Assembly: GCF_020215705.1 (NCBI RefSeq)
Contig: NZ_JAIWNB010000032.1
Coordinates: 1-64,000 of the forward strand
DNA: 64,000 nucleotides
Direction: 5' to 3'
Source of the DNA: Nonomuraea aurantiaca
GTDB lineage: Bacteria; Actinomycetota; Actinomycetes; Streptosporangiales; Streptosporangiaceae
Shown here: positions 57,769 to 64,000 of the stretch, piece after piece
Layout of the letters: every line of letters begins with the position of its first letter
How positions within the stretch are numbered: position 1 is the first letter of the stretch
The notes under the pieces: generated by a model
The model's database searches: none
Seen by the model: the letters and a program-made list of their open reading frames with translations, nothing else
What the model was told of the DNA's origin: nothing
Made by a program: the position numbers and the translations under genes

Positions 57769-58494
57769 GTGCGCCGCCTGACCTGGCGGCCCGCCAGGCT
57801 GACCGCGCTGCGCGACGAGACCGGCAGCGCCCGCACGCTGGTCTTCCGGGTGCCGGACTGGCCGGGACACCTGGCCGGCCAGCACGTGGACGTGCGGCTG
57901 ACCGCCGACGACGGCTACAGCGCCCAGCGCAGTTACTCGGTGGCCGCCCCGGCCGACGGCGACACCGTCGAGCTCACCGTCGAACGCGTACCCGACGGGG
58001 AGGTCTCGCCTTACCTCACGGAGGTCATGGAGCCCGGTGACCAGGTGGAGATCCGTGGGCCGGTCGGCGGCTGGTTCGTCTGGCGGCCCGAGAGCACCTC
58101 GCCGGTGCTGCTGGTCGCCGGCGGCTCGGGCATCGTCCCGCTGATGGCCATGATCCGCGCGCGTCGCCGGGCGGGCAGCCGGGTGCCGTTCCGGCTGCTG
58201 TACTCGCTGCGCGAGCCCGGCAGCCGCTACTACGCCGAGGAGCTGCGCCGCCCCGACGCCGGGCTCGACGTCGGGTACATCTACACCCGAGCGGCGCCGG
58301 ACGGCTGGCCCCGCCCGGCCGGCCGCATCCTGCTGGACGACCTGGCGGAAGGCGGCTGGCCCGCCGGCTTCGAGCCGGAGTGCTACGTCTGCGGCCCGAC
58401 GGGGTTCGTCGAGGCGACCGCCGACCTGCTGCTCGCGCTCGGGCACGCGCCCGAGCGCATCAGGACCGAACGCTTCGGCCCGACCGGAGACTGA
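57769..58494 (+). CDS. FAD/NAD(P)-binding ferredoxin reductase-like protein
   Basis: 241 aa, FNR superfamily. FAD site in AQRSYSVAAP, NAD(P) site in LLVAGGSGIVPLMAMIRARR and YVCGPTGFVE. It lacks a 2Fe-2S domain, so it should pass electrons from NAD(P)H straight to the partner, likely the molybdopterin protein upstream. The GTG start abuts the upstream stop. Confidence 0.92.
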   Translation: MRRLTWRPARLTALRDETGSARTLVFRVPDWPGHLAGQHVDVRLTADDGYSAQRSYSVAAPADGDTVELTVERVPDGEVSPYLTEVMEPGDQVEIRGPVGGWFVWRPESTSPVLLVAGGSGIVPLMAMIRARRRAGSRVPFRLLYSLREPGSRYYAEELRRPDAGLDVGYIYTRAAPDGWPRPAGRILLDDLAEGGWPAGFEPECYVCGPTGFVEATADLLLALGHAPERIRTERFGPTGD

Positions 58495-58527
58495 CCTGAC
58501 CACCGAAGGCATCGACCGGAGACTGAC

Positions 58528-58794
58528 ATGACCGCCGAACACCTGGACGGCAACTCCCTCGCCGGCCCACTGAGCGAGATCTTCGCCGTGGACGTCACCG
58601 CGGCCGTCGGGCGGTGCGCGAGCTGCGGGCTGACCGGGCCCGTAGCCGAACTCCGCGTGTATGGCCCCGAACCGGGGCTGGTCGCCCGCTGCCCCGGCTG
58701 TGACGAGGTCGTGCTGCGCCTGGTACGCGGGCCGGGCGCGGCGTGGCTCGACCTGCGGGGCGCCGTGTCGCTGCGCGTGCGACTGCCCGAATAG
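58528..58794 (+). CDS. DUF6510 zinc-ribbon protein
   Basis: 88 aa with two CxxC pairs: GRCASCGLTG and RCPGCDEVV. HLDGNSLAGPLSEIFAVDVT at the start is typical. Same operon as the molybdopterin/reductase pair (33-bp gap), a recurring three-gene set in actinobacteria. Function unknown. Confidence 0.88.
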   Translation: MTAEHLDGNSLAGPLSEIFAVDVTAAVGRCASCGLTGPVAELRVYGPEPGLVARCPGCDEVVLRLVRGPGAAWLDLRGAVSLRVRLPE

Positions 58795-58908
58795 CGGATC
58801 CCACTCGATCCGGCTTAGTACACTCGGGCACGTCCAACCGGCCGAGATCTGTACGGCGGAGGTCTTGGCCATGGGCGGCGGCCCGCGGCCCTGTCCCATG
58901 GGAGTCAC

Positions 58909-60315
58909 GTGAACAGCGGGCTGCTGGACGCGCCACCATCCCCCCACGCGCCGGCCCGCGGCCGCAAGCGCTGGCTGTGGTGGACGATCGCGATCGTGAT
59001 GACGATCGTGCTGGTGATCGCGGGCGTCGCGGTCGGCGTCTACCTCAAGCTGTACGGCAACGTGAAGCACGACGCCGTCACAGCCGATGACCTCGGCGCG
59101 AGCCGGCCGCCCAAGGTGGCGGACACCGCGATGAACGTGCTGATCGTCGGCTCCGACCAGCGCGACGGCAAGAACGCCAAGTACGGCCACCGCGTCGCGG
59201 GTGAGCGTACCGACACGATCATGCTGGCGCACATCTCGTCGAAGCGGGACAACGCCATGGTCGTCAGCTTCCCGCGCGACTCGCTGGTGCAGCTGCCCGC
59301 CTGCCGCGCCAAGGCCGGGCTGACCGGCCAGCAGCCGCACCTGGGCATGATCAACGAGTCGTTCAACTCCGGCGGCATCGCCTGCACCTGGAAGACGATC
59401 GAGTCGCTCACCGGCATCCACATCGACCACTTCGTCAAGGTCGACTTCACCGGTTTCAAGAGCATGGTCGACGCGGTGGGCGGCGTGGAGATCTGCCTGC
59501 CCGAGGCGGTCAACGACAAGAAGGCGCTGCTCCACCTGGCCGCCGGGCGGCAGACGGTCAACGGCGAGCAGGCGCTCGGCTACGTCCGTGCCCGCTACAG
59601 CATGGGCGACGGCTCCGACATCGGGCGGATCCAGCGGCAGCAGATGTTCATCGCGTCGATGGTGAAGAAGGTCATGAGCGGGCAGACGCTCACCGACCCG
59701 GGCAGGCTCTTCAACTTCCTCGACGCCGGCACCAAGGCCGTCACCACCGACCCCGACCTCACCCCCGGCGTGATGAAGGACCTGGCGACCAGCCTGCAGG
59801 GCCTCAACGTGGGGCAGATCCGCTTCATCACCACGCCGTGGCACTACTCGCTCACCCAGCCGGGCCGCGTGGAGTGGGTCCAGCCGCAGGCCGGGAAGCT
59901 GTTCCAGATCGTGTCCAAGGACGAGAGCGTGCAGGGCGTCAAGGGCGGGCAGACCAAGGTGTCCAGGTCCAAGATGCAGATCGAGCTGCGCAACGGCACC
60001 TACCGCACCGGTCTCGGCACGCAGGTGGCCGCCGCGTTGGAGCAGCGGGGCTACCACATCACCAAGATCGGCGACACGCCCCGCAAGCCGAACGCCAAGA
60101 CGACGATCTTCTACGGGCCCAACGGCGAGACGGGCGTCCCGACCCTGACCAAGGACCTGCTCACGTCCACGATGCGGTTGGTGCCGGGAGCGCAGACGAG
60201 CCGGTTGGTGCTGGTGATCGGCGACGACTGGAAGGGCACCAAGCCCATCCGCACCGACGACACCGAGGCGCTGAAGGGCTTCGACGCGACTCACGACACC
60301 TGCGCGTCGCCCTGA
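58909..60315 (+). CDS. LCP-family protein (LytR-CpsA-Psr) with LytR_C domain
   Basis: 468 aa from GTG 58909, with GGGAG just upstream. Cytoplasmic basic start, membrane helix (WTIAIVMTIVLVIAGVAVGV), then LCP domain: NVLIVGSDQRDG, ERTDTIMLAHIS, VVSFPRDS, and DIGRIQRQQMFI with the Arg pairs that bind polyprenyl pyrophosphate. The end is a LytR_C domain (IELRNGTYRTGLGTQVAAAL). It attaches glycopolymers to peptidoglycan outside the membrane. Confidence 0.94.
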   Translation: MNSGLLDAPPSPHAPARGRKRWLWWTIAIVMTIVLVIAGVAVGVYLKLYGNVKHDAVTADDLGASRPPKVADTAMNVLIVGSDQRDGKNAKYGHRVAGERTDTIMLAHISSKRDNAMVVSFPRDSLVQLPACRAKAGLTGQQPHLGMINESFNSGGIACTWKTIESLTGIHIDHFVKVDFTGFKSMVDAVGGVEICLPEAVNDKKALLHLAAGRQTVNGEQALGYVRARYSMGDGSDIGRIQRQQMFIASMVKKVMSGQTLTDPGRLFNFLDAGTKAVTTDPDLTPGVMKDLATSLQGLNVGQIRFITTPWHYSLTQPGRVEWVQPQAGKLFQIVSKDESVQGVKGGQTKVSRSKMQIELRNGTYRTGLGTQVAAALEQRGYHITKIGDTPRKPNAKTTIFYGPNGETGVPTLTKDLLTSTMRLVPGAQTSRLVLVIGDDWKGTKPIRTDDTEALKGFDATHDTCASP

Positions 60316-60359
60316 TCGCGCGACTCACGACGCGTACGCGCCCCGCGTACGCGTCCTGA

Positions 60360-60956
60360 TCAGGCGATGAAGGCCGACAGTGCGGCCAGCGCCTCCACCA
60401 CCTGGTGGGCGTCGGGGGTGCTCTCCGGGTCCAGGAGCCATTGGATCATCAGGCCGTCCGAGATCGCGATCAGGACCGCGATCAGGGCGTCCGGCGCGAA
60501 CCCCAGCTCCATCCCCAGCTCCGCCACCGCCCGGTCGATCATGTCGACGCCCGCCTTCCTGGCCCTGGCGTAGACGGCGGCCAGCTTCTCTCTCAGCACG
60601 TCCTCGCGCAGGGCGGCCGGGTATGCCTCCACCGCCAGGACCAGCTGCGGCCGCATCTCCGCGAAGACGTCGACCAGGGCCACCATGGCGCGTTCGAGCA
60701 TCTCCCTCGGGCTCCCCAGCGGACCCCCGAAGACCGACTCCTCCACGTGCTCGATCCAGGCGTCGTAGGCGGCCACGATCGCCTCGTTGAGCAGGGCGTC
60801 CTTGCCGCCGAAGTGGTAGCCGATGGAGGCCAGGTTGGTGCCCGACGCGGCGACCAGGTCGCGGGCCGTCGTACGGGCGTAGCCCTTCTCCTGCAGGCAG
60901 TTGACCGCCGCCGCCAGGAGTCTCTCCCGGTATCCACCGAGCTCTGTTCTCGACAC
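60360..60956 (-). CDS. TetR-family transcriptional regulator
   Basis: 198 aa. ERLLAAAVNCLQEKGYARTT, ARDLVAASGTNLASIGYHFG and GKDALLNEAI make a standard TetR DNA-binding end. Divergent from the P450 locus, so probably its repressor, through the AT-rich inverted repeat at 60973-61005. Confidence 0.92.
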   Translation of the reverse strand: MSRTELGGYRERLLAAAVNCLQEKGYARTTARDLVAASGTNLASIGYHFGGKDALLNEAIVAAYDAWIEHVEESVFGGPLGSPREMLERAMVALVDVFAEMRPQLVLAVEAYPAALREDVLREKLAAVYARARKAGVDMIDRAVAELGMELGFAPDALIAVLIAISDGLMIQWLLDPESTPDAHQVVEALAALSAFIA

Positions 60957-60972
60957 GCGTTCTATGCTATCG

Positions 60973-61005
60973 ATATATACGAGCGTCTATGACGTACGTA
61001 TATAT
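60973..61005. promoter_or_regulatory. 9-bp perfect inverted repeat between TetR and P450 genes
   Basis: ATATATACG (60973-60981) and CGTATATAT (60997-61005) with 15 bases between; AT-rich in a GC-rich genome, so it probably overlaps both promoters. Confidence 0.6.
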
Positions 61006-61030
61006 ACAACTCGACAGAAAGGTCGAAGCG

Positions 61031-62177
61031 ATGCTTCCCCCTGGACCGAGACTCCCCGCGCTGCTCCAGACCGCCTGGATGCTGAGCGACCCGGTAGGCG
61101 TGTTCGAGAAGTGCCGCCGCAAGTACGGCCCGATCTTCACGCTGCGCTTCTTCGGCTTCCCGGCCGTGGTGGCGGCACCGGCGGCTGCTCACCCCGCCGC
61201 TCCGCGCCAAGCAGATCGCCGGGTACGAGGGCGAGATCGCCGCCATCGCCGCCGAGAAGATCGCGACCTGGCCGCTCGGCACCCCGTTCGGGCTGCGCGA
61301 CCGCATGCAGGAGATCACGCTGGAGGTCATACTCCGGCTGGTCTTCGGCATCCGCGACGACCGGCGGCTCGACCGGCTACGCGTGCTGCTGCCGAAGCTG
61401 ATCGAGATCGGCGGCTCGGCGACGCTGATGATGCTGCCGCCGAGGGTGCGCGAGGCCACCCGGCGCCTGCCGTTCACGCAGTACGGGCGGTTCCTGCGGC
61501 TGCGTACGGCCGTCGACGAGATCCTGTTCGACGAGATCGGCCGGCGGCGCGCCGAGCCGGGCGGCACCGACGTGCTGGGCAGGCTGCTCGAGACCGAGCT
61601 CGGGGACCAGGAGGTGCGCGACGAGCTGATCACCCTGCTCATCGCCGGTCACGAGACGACGGCCACGGGGCTGGCGTGGGCGTTCGAGCGGCTGCTGCGC
61701 ACGCCGGACGTGCTCGACCGGCTGCCGCACGACGAGGAGTATCTCGATGCCGTGGTCAAGGAGGCTCTGCGCGTCAGGCCGGTCGTCTTCGAGGCGCCCC
61801 GGCTGGTCGACGCCCCGCTGCGGCTGGGCGACTATGAGGTGCCCGCCGGATGGTACGCGGCACCGCTCATCGCCCTCATCCACCAGGACCCGTCGATCTG
61901 GCCGTCACCCGAGGAATTCAGGCCCGAGCGCTTCCTGGACGGCGCGGACGCCCACGGCAAGGCGTGGATGCCCTTCGGCGGCGGCCGGCGCTTCTGCGTC
62001 GGCGCCCAACTCGCCCTCCTGGAGATGCGCGTCATCCTCCGAGAGGTGCTGGGCCGCCTGGAGCTCTCCGCACCGGATCCGGCGCCGGAGGCCAGGCGGC
62101 TCAAGCTCGTCACCCTTGCCCCTGCGAAGCTGACACGCGTCAGCGCACGTGCTCGGACTCCTGCTCGGACGCCGTAG
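61031..62177 (+). pseudogene. cytochrome P450, broken by an internal deletion and frameshift
   Basis: Frame 1 (ATG 61031 to about 61177) reads LPPGPRLPALLQTAWMLSDP and TLRFFGFPAVV. Frame 2 (about 61178 on) reads RLLTPPLRAKQIAGYEGEIA and continues to 62177. About 50-60 residues expected between these (the B-C region with heme-propionate contacts) are missing, and the joint changes frame. Downstream motifs are normal: AGHETTA (I helix), EALR (ExxR), and FGGGRRFCVGAQLA with the heme Cys. The 3' end overlaps DUF3073 by 38 bp. A full enzyme cannot be made. Confidence 0.85.
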
Positions 62178-62310
62178 TCGGGTGCATCTCGTCATGCGGC
62201 GAGTCGGCGCCCAGCTCCTTGCGGAGCCGGTCGTAGTCGATGTTGTGATTGGTGTACTTAAGCTGGCGAGCGACCTTCGTCTGCTTCGCCTTGGCTCTTC
62301 CTCGGCCCAT
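62140..62310 (-). CDS. DUF3073 protein
   Basis: 56 aa, easily overlooked. ATG 62310 has GGGAG upstream. MGRGRAKAKQTKVARQLKYT is the family signature, followed by NHNIDYDRLRKELGAD. Small, basic-start, conserved across actinobacteria, function unknown. It overlaps the 3' end of the P450 locus on the opposite strand. Confidence 0.9.
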   Translation of the reverse strand: MGRGRAKAKQTKVARQLKYTNHNIDYDRLRKELGADSPHDEMHPTTASEQESEHVR

Positions 62311-62396
62311 GGCTACTCCCTAGTCCCCGCTGTCATCCTAGCCAACAACGTTACGACTTGAAGAATTATGCAAGTGCGCTGGATTAGTCTGACACT

Positions 62397-62729
62397 ATGC
62401 ACGTGGAGGTCTACCAGGCCAAGGCCGATTTCTTCCGAACTCTCGGCCACCCCGCTCGCATCAGAGTGTTGGAGCTACTCCAGGAAGGCCCGCTTCCCGT
62501 CCGGGAACTCCTGGCCCAGATCGACATCGAGCCGTCGAGCCTCTCCCAGCAGCTGGCCGTGCTGCGAAGAGCCGGGATCGTGAGCGCCATCCGCGAGGGC
62601 AGCACCGTCGTCTACACGCTGGCCACCCCTGAGCTGGCCGACCTGCTCGGCGCCGCTCGCCGCATCCTCACCGACATGCTCGCCGACCAGGGCGAGCTAC
62701 TCGCCGAACTACGAGCCGAGGTCCCTTGA
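62397..62729 (+). CDS. ArsR-family transcriptional regulator
   Basis: 110 aa winged helix. FRTLGHPARIRVLELLQEGP, LPVRELLAQIDIEPSSLSQQ and LAVLRRAGIVSAIREGSTVV are diagnostic. No cysteine pair in the alpha-3 helix, so it is probably not a classical metal sensor. No obvious target next to it; divergent from DUF3073. Confidence 0.92.
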   Translation: MHVEVYQAKADFFRTLGHPARIRVLELLQEGPLPVRELLAQIDIEPSSLSQQLAVLRRAGIVSAIREGSTVVYTLATPELADLLGAARRILTDMLADQGELLAELRAEVP

Positions 62730-62763
62730 ACGGGCGCCCGCTCACACCGCCGGCTCCTTGCGG

Positions 62764-63339
62764 CTACTTGGCTTCGGCGGCGGCCGCGCGGCGGGCGCGG
62801 GCCTGGACGACCTTGGGGTAGCGGGCGGTGAAGACGGCCGGGGCGGCGAACGTGACCACCTTGATGGCGATGACCACGGCCGTCGCATGCGGCGCGGCGG
62901 CCAGCACGAACGTCAGCGACACAGCGGCGACGGTGAACGCGCTCGCCCAGACCGTGGTGATGACCGCATTGACCCGGTAGAAGCCCGGGGTGTTCCAGAC
63001 CTCCTTGGGCGCCATGGTCCGCGCGATGCCGAGCGTGAACGGCCGGTGGAGGGCCAGCGAGCCCCAGGCGGTGCCCGCGAGCCAGACGTTGACCAGCGCC
63101 GGGCCGTACGGCGTGAGGAACGAATGCGGATCGATCAGCGAGAGGACTGTGAGGCAGGCGAAGAACACCGCGGCGCTCGACTCGATCACCATCTCCTCCC
63201 AGGCGCGCCCCGCTCGGCGGTCCACGACGACGAGGACCAGCGCGATGACGAGGCCGGTGATGGCGCCCCAGCGCCACTCGTCGCCGGTGGCGATGATCGC
63301 GTAGAGGATCCAGGGGGCGAATCCCAGCAGACCGCGCAT
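62764..63339 (-). CDS. hypothetical integral membrane protein
   Basis: 191 aa with about six membrane helices (first WILYAIIATGDEWRWGAITG, last ATAVVIAIKVVTFAAPAVFT). Divergent from PadR across a 76-bp region with a large inverted repeat, so it is the likely PadR target. Resembles a group of actinobacterial membrane proteins of unknown function; not assigned. Confidence 0.8.
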   Translation of the reverse strand: MRGLLGFAPWILYAIIATGDEWRWGAITGLVIALVLVVVDRRAGRAWEEMVIESSAAVFFACLTVLSLIDPHSFLTPYGPALVNVWLAGTAWGSLALHRPFTLGIARTMAPKEVWNTPGFYRVNAVITTVWASAFTVAAVSLTFVLAAAPHATAVVIAIKVVTFAAPAVFTARYPKVVQARARRAAAAEAK

Positions 63340-63356
63340 TTCAAGCTCCCTACGAC

Positions 63357-63415
63357 ATTCCTATGTAGACATGTCGAAGGTAGAACCTGCGGCGTCGATA
63401 TGTCAATATAGGAAT
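63357..63415. promoter_or_regulatory. long inverted repeat, candidate PadR operator
   Basis: ATTCCTAT (63357-63364) and ATAGGAAT (63408-63415) are exact inverted copies; inside them ACATGTCGA (about 63369-63377) mirrors TCGATATGT (about 63395-63403) imperfectly. It ends one base before the PadR ATG. Confidence 0.65.
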
Positions 63416-63928
63416 ATGAGTCTTCGACACGCGGTGCTCGGCCTGCTCTCCGAGGGGCCGGCGAGCGGCTATGACCTGATGAAGATATTCGACGTCTCCC
63501 TCGCGAACGTCTGGCCGGCCACGCAGAGCCAGCTCTACGCCGAGCTCGGCAAGCTGAGCGACGCCGGGCTGGTGAGCGTGGCAGCCGAGGGGCCGCGCGG
63601 CCGCAAGGAGTACGCCATCACCGACGCGGGCCTGGCCGAGCTGCGCCATTGGATCACCGAGGTGGAGCCGGTCGGGGCCGCGCGCAGCGACATGCTGCTG
63701 CGCGTGTTCTTCCTGGCCCAGGTGGATCCGCAGCAGGCCAGGGAGTACCTGCGGCGGCGAGCCGAGCTCATGGCCAAGCAACTGGAACATATCGAAAGCA
63801 TCCGGGGCTTCGTGGAGAGCGGGCAGGACAACTTGTCGGTGTACGGGAGGATCGCGCTGGAGTACGGCCTGCGCATGGCCACCACGCAGCGCCAGTGGGC
63901 CGAATGGGCCGAAGGGCAGATCCGTTAG
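63416..63928 (+). CDS. PadR-family transcriptional regulator
   Basis: 170 aa from ATG 63416. MSLRHAVLGLLSEGPASGYD, LMKIFDVSLANVWPATQSQL and YAELGKLSDAGLVSV give the PadR winged helix; the C-terminal helical domain (Vir_C type) follows. Likely represses itself and the divergent membrane protein through the inverted repeat. An in-frame upstream start at 63371 lies in the operator and is less likely. Confidence 0.93.
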   Translation: MSLRHAVLGLLSEGPASGYDLMKIFDVSLANVWPATQSQLYAELGKLSDAGLVSVAAEGPRGRKEYAITDAGLAELRHWITEVEPVGAARSDMLLRVFFLAQVDPQQAREYLRRRAELMAKQLEHIESIRGFVESGQDNLSVYGRIALEYGLRMATTQRQWAEWAEGQIR

Positions 63929-63937
63929 GCTCGCCCC

Positions 63938-64000
63938 ATGGTCTCCGAACTGTTCGATCCGAAGGCATGGCAGGTGGTCGAGGGATTCGACTTCACCGAC
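63938..64000 (+). CDS. menB: 1,4-dihydroxy-2-naphthoyl-CoA synthase, first codons only
   Basis: From ATG 63938 the frame reads MVSELFDPKAWQVVEGFDFT, D, to the window edge. This start matches actinobacterial MenB (naphthoate synthase of menaquinone synthesis, crotonase family). Only 21 residues are visible, so the call rests on this N-terminus. It begins nine bases after the PadR stop. Confidence 0.7.
   Translation, partial: MVSELFDPKAWQVVEGFDFTD

Noticed and set aside
57073..60294. Very long minus-strand open frame across the molybdopterin-LCP region
   Set aside because: It lies antisense to four well-supported genes; a product of GC-rich codon bias.

Overview
The window is high-GC actinobacterial DNA. 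The flavour is Streptosporangiaceae-like (for example Nonomuraea): a bacterial proteasome activator (bpa), a DUF3073 gene, a conservon (cvnABCD), several SigE-family sigma factors, many GTG starts and ATGA/GTGA overlaps, and tRNA genes mostly without an encoded CCA. The genus is inferred from gene content only. No rRNA, CRISPR array or oriC is visible.

Layout. 1-1.2 kb: the 3' part of a tyrosine integrase next to tRNA-Arg(ACG), which looks like the edge of an integrated element. 1.3-4.5 kb: a membrane protein divergent from a LuxR-type two-component pair, with DnaA-box-like 9-mers in the promoter and, at an exact 12-bp period, inside the kinase gene. 4.5-11.4 kb: three SigE-family sigma factor copies (one broken), a MaoC hydratase, an AAA ATPase and a cysteine-rich/MauE pair. 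11.3-12.9 kb: MarR/YceI, then tRNA-Ser(GCT). 13-22 kb: an accessory, decayed region with a truncated IS5-type element, an IS630 scrap, a broken ECF sigma gene, an integrase-like scrap, a WD40 scrap, a cupin with an amber stop, and an intact homologue of blasticidin-S deaminase. 22.3-22.8 kb: an orphan Pycsar-type membrane effector. 23-27 kb: conservon cvnABCD. 27-31 kb: an uncharacterised two-gene cassette and a DUF3800 protein. 30.8-35.2 kb: SDR-TetR divergent from an MFS efflux/SPW-like/UspA operon. 35-39 kb: an M15 peptidase lipoprotein, a Nudix-plus-nuclease-like fusion, a STAS protein, tRNA-Ser(TGA) and an ATPase/PD-(D/E)XK gene. 39-48.3 kb: mostly conserved chromosome (ParA-like ATPase, quinone oxidoreductase, bpa, HAD, cold shock protein, serS, pheA, DUF4446). 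48-54 kb: envelope glycosyltransferases and a large membrane protein. 54-64 kb: many one-component regulators beside their likely targets, a molybdopterin oxidoreductase/flavin reductase/DUF6510 operon, an LCP protein, a P450 broken by an internal deletion, a small DUF3073 gene, and the first codons of menB at the right edge.

The window mixes conserved chromosome with an insertion-prone, decaying region around 14.3-22 kb and two tRNA-linked insertions (near 1.1 kb and 37.4 kb). The most interesting signals are the periodic DnaA-box array inside the kinase gene, the orphan Pycsar effector, the blasticidin deaminase homologue, the cysteine-rich/MauE redox pair, the Nudix-nuclease fusion, the unknown cassette beside the conservon, and the many perfect inverted repeats at regulator genes.
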